A DNA stretch of 64,000 nt, taken from Fibrobacterota bacterium (GTDB lineage: Bacteria; Fibrobacterota; Fibrobacteria; UBA11236). Shown here piece by piece: positions 62,830-64,000 of this stretch (the stretch's first letter is position 1; the number at the start of each line of letters is the position of its first letter). The stretch spans positions 310,001-374,000 of the forward strand of contig CANKII010000002.1 in NCBI GenBank assembly GCA_947482115.1, given 5' to 3'. Under the pieces are notes generated by a model. That model was given only the letters and a program-made list of their open reading frames with translations. It was not told the DNA's origin and made no database searches. Position numbers and translations under genes: made by a program.

Positions 62830-64000
62830 TTGAAATCCCCTTCCATTGAAGTCAAGGGTTCGTTACTGGGCGTTAGCCTCGTAATGTTCCTCAGCTTCTC
62901 CGGATTCTCCGCCGTTCAGTTTCACGCCTACCTTTTTGAGCGGATGGGTTTCTCACCCTTTCGAATTGGCGTGCTTCTCGGACTCGGATTTACTGCGGCC
63001 ATTGTCGCCCCCATTTTGCAGGTCAGTGCCATGCATCGCTTGCAAGGCCCGCGTCGCGCCCTTTTTCTGACGCTGGCCGGAGCCGGATTGACTTTGGCTG
63101 TCTTGCCGCATATGCATGGTTCCCTTTTTATTGCGGTGACATTTTTTACGGTCATTTTTTTCGTCAGCGGAATCGATCCCCTTGTCACCGCTTGTGTTCT
63201 GGAAGTGACGAGATCCCGGGGCCGAAGCACTTATTTCATCATTCGCAGTTTCGGAACCCTCGGGTTTTTATTGGGCTGTCTTGTGAGTTATTTCCTGCCG
63301 CACCCCGAATTTTTATCCCGACTCTATCTGGGTTTCGGAATGGTTTTTTTGCTGGCACTGGTCGTGGGGCTTTGGGGACTGCGTCCCACCGATCCACGAC
63401 AGGCGCCTGAAGACGGTTGGATAAGTTCCCATCCCCGTCATACGCCAACCTTTCGCCGTGCTTTGCGGCTGCTTTCCGCCCCGCGTTCACAAAGGTTGTT
63501 GTGGACTTTGGGAGTACTGAATTTTGCCAATGCGATGGCGATTCTGGTGCAGGGAAATTATCTGGTGTCCCGTTTTCCAGGCGGTCAAGGATCCATCAGT
63601 CTGGCATGGGTTGTATCCACCGGGGGTGAAATTCCGCTGATGCTTTTATGCGCGTGGCTGGTGCGGCATTACGGTTTGCGTGTGGTCATCGGCATGGGGC
63701 TTTTGGGCACCACCCTCAAACTGGTTTTAATTGGAATGGCTGAAACGCGGGGGATGTATTTCGCCGGGCTTTTATTTCACGGGTGTTTTTACTCCGGGGC
63801 GCTGGTGGGATTCAATCTGTATGTGGATCAAAATTTTCCCGTTGCCGATCGTCCGACACTCCAAACACTCGGTGCCCTGTTTTATCAGGGATTGCCCACT
63901 GCCTGCGGCGGGCTGGCCGCCGGCCTCTTGTGGCATTTTCTGGGGTTGCGCAGCGTGTATTGGACTTCAGCGGCAATAGGAATCGCAGTGGCCGTATATG
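62830..64000 (+). CDS. MFS transporter (MFS_1-like/nucleoside-proton symporter-like), truncated by window end
   Basis: Frame: (L)KSPSIEVKGSLLGVSLVMFLSFSGFSAVQFHAYLFERMGFSPFRIGVLLGLGFTAAIVAPIL...; many TM helices; no stop before window end so absent from the ORF track; start uncertain (TTG 62809 or 62830, or ATG 62884). Confidence 0.85.
   Translation, partial: MKSPSIEVKGSLLGVSLVMFLSFSGFSAVQFHAYLFERMGFSPFRIGVLLGLGFTAAIVAPILQVSAMHRLQGPRRALFLTLAGAGLTLAVLPHMHGSLFIAVTFFTVIFFVSGIDPLVTACVLEVTRSRGRSTYFIIRSFGTLGFLLGCLVSYFLPHPEFLSRLYLGFGMVFLLALVVGLWGLRPTDPRQAPEDGWISSHPRHTPTFRRALRLLSAPRSQRLLWTLGVLNFANAMAILVQGNYLVSRFPGGQGSISLAWVVSTGGEIPLMLLCAWLVRHYGLRVVIGMGLLGTTLKLVLIGMAETRGMYFAGLLFHGCFYSGALVGFNLYVDQNFPVADRPTLQTLGALFYQGLPTACGGLAAGLLWHFLGLRSVYWTSAAIGIAVAVY

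Overview
This looks like a gene-dense bacterial chromosomal window, possibly Fibrobacterota or another FCB-group lineage. That assignment is inferred from gene content only. The left part (1-8.6 kb, minus strand) is a housekeeping block: rplM-rpsI-rpsB-tsf-pyrH-frr-uppS-cdsA-dxr-rseP. An FRG-domain gene and a DUF433/DUF5615 toxin-antitoxin-like pair interrupt it between cdsA and dxr. The rest mixes core genes (GGGP synthase, alaS, dnaG, rel/spoT, fusA, murB, hisD, gltBD, cysG-like, metG, map, queE/queC, icd, citrate synthase) with accessory loci. The accessory loci are hicAB, a small CHC2/Toprim primase-like protein, two tandem double-SGNH hydrolases, a 1626-aa protein with 14 Ig-like repeats and a coupled secreted partner, a type III PKS operon, and a run of short lipoprotein/envelope genes. 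There is one tRNA (tRNA-Pro, TGG), no rRNA and no CRISPR array. The most unusual observations are: (1) two places where the 3' end of an intact gene recurs as a short tail remnant just downstream of a small cassette; (2) rpsI with no ATG/GTG/TTG start that preserves its conserved N-terminus; (3) dispersed GTAGGGGC palindromes whose TAG is the stop codon of four flanking genes; (4) a second dispersed palindromic family (TGAGC-N-TCGAA) that encodes peptide inserts inside EF-Ts, the PKS and the primase-like protein. Everything was read by eye from the sequence and supplied translations. No searches, alignments or folding were run.
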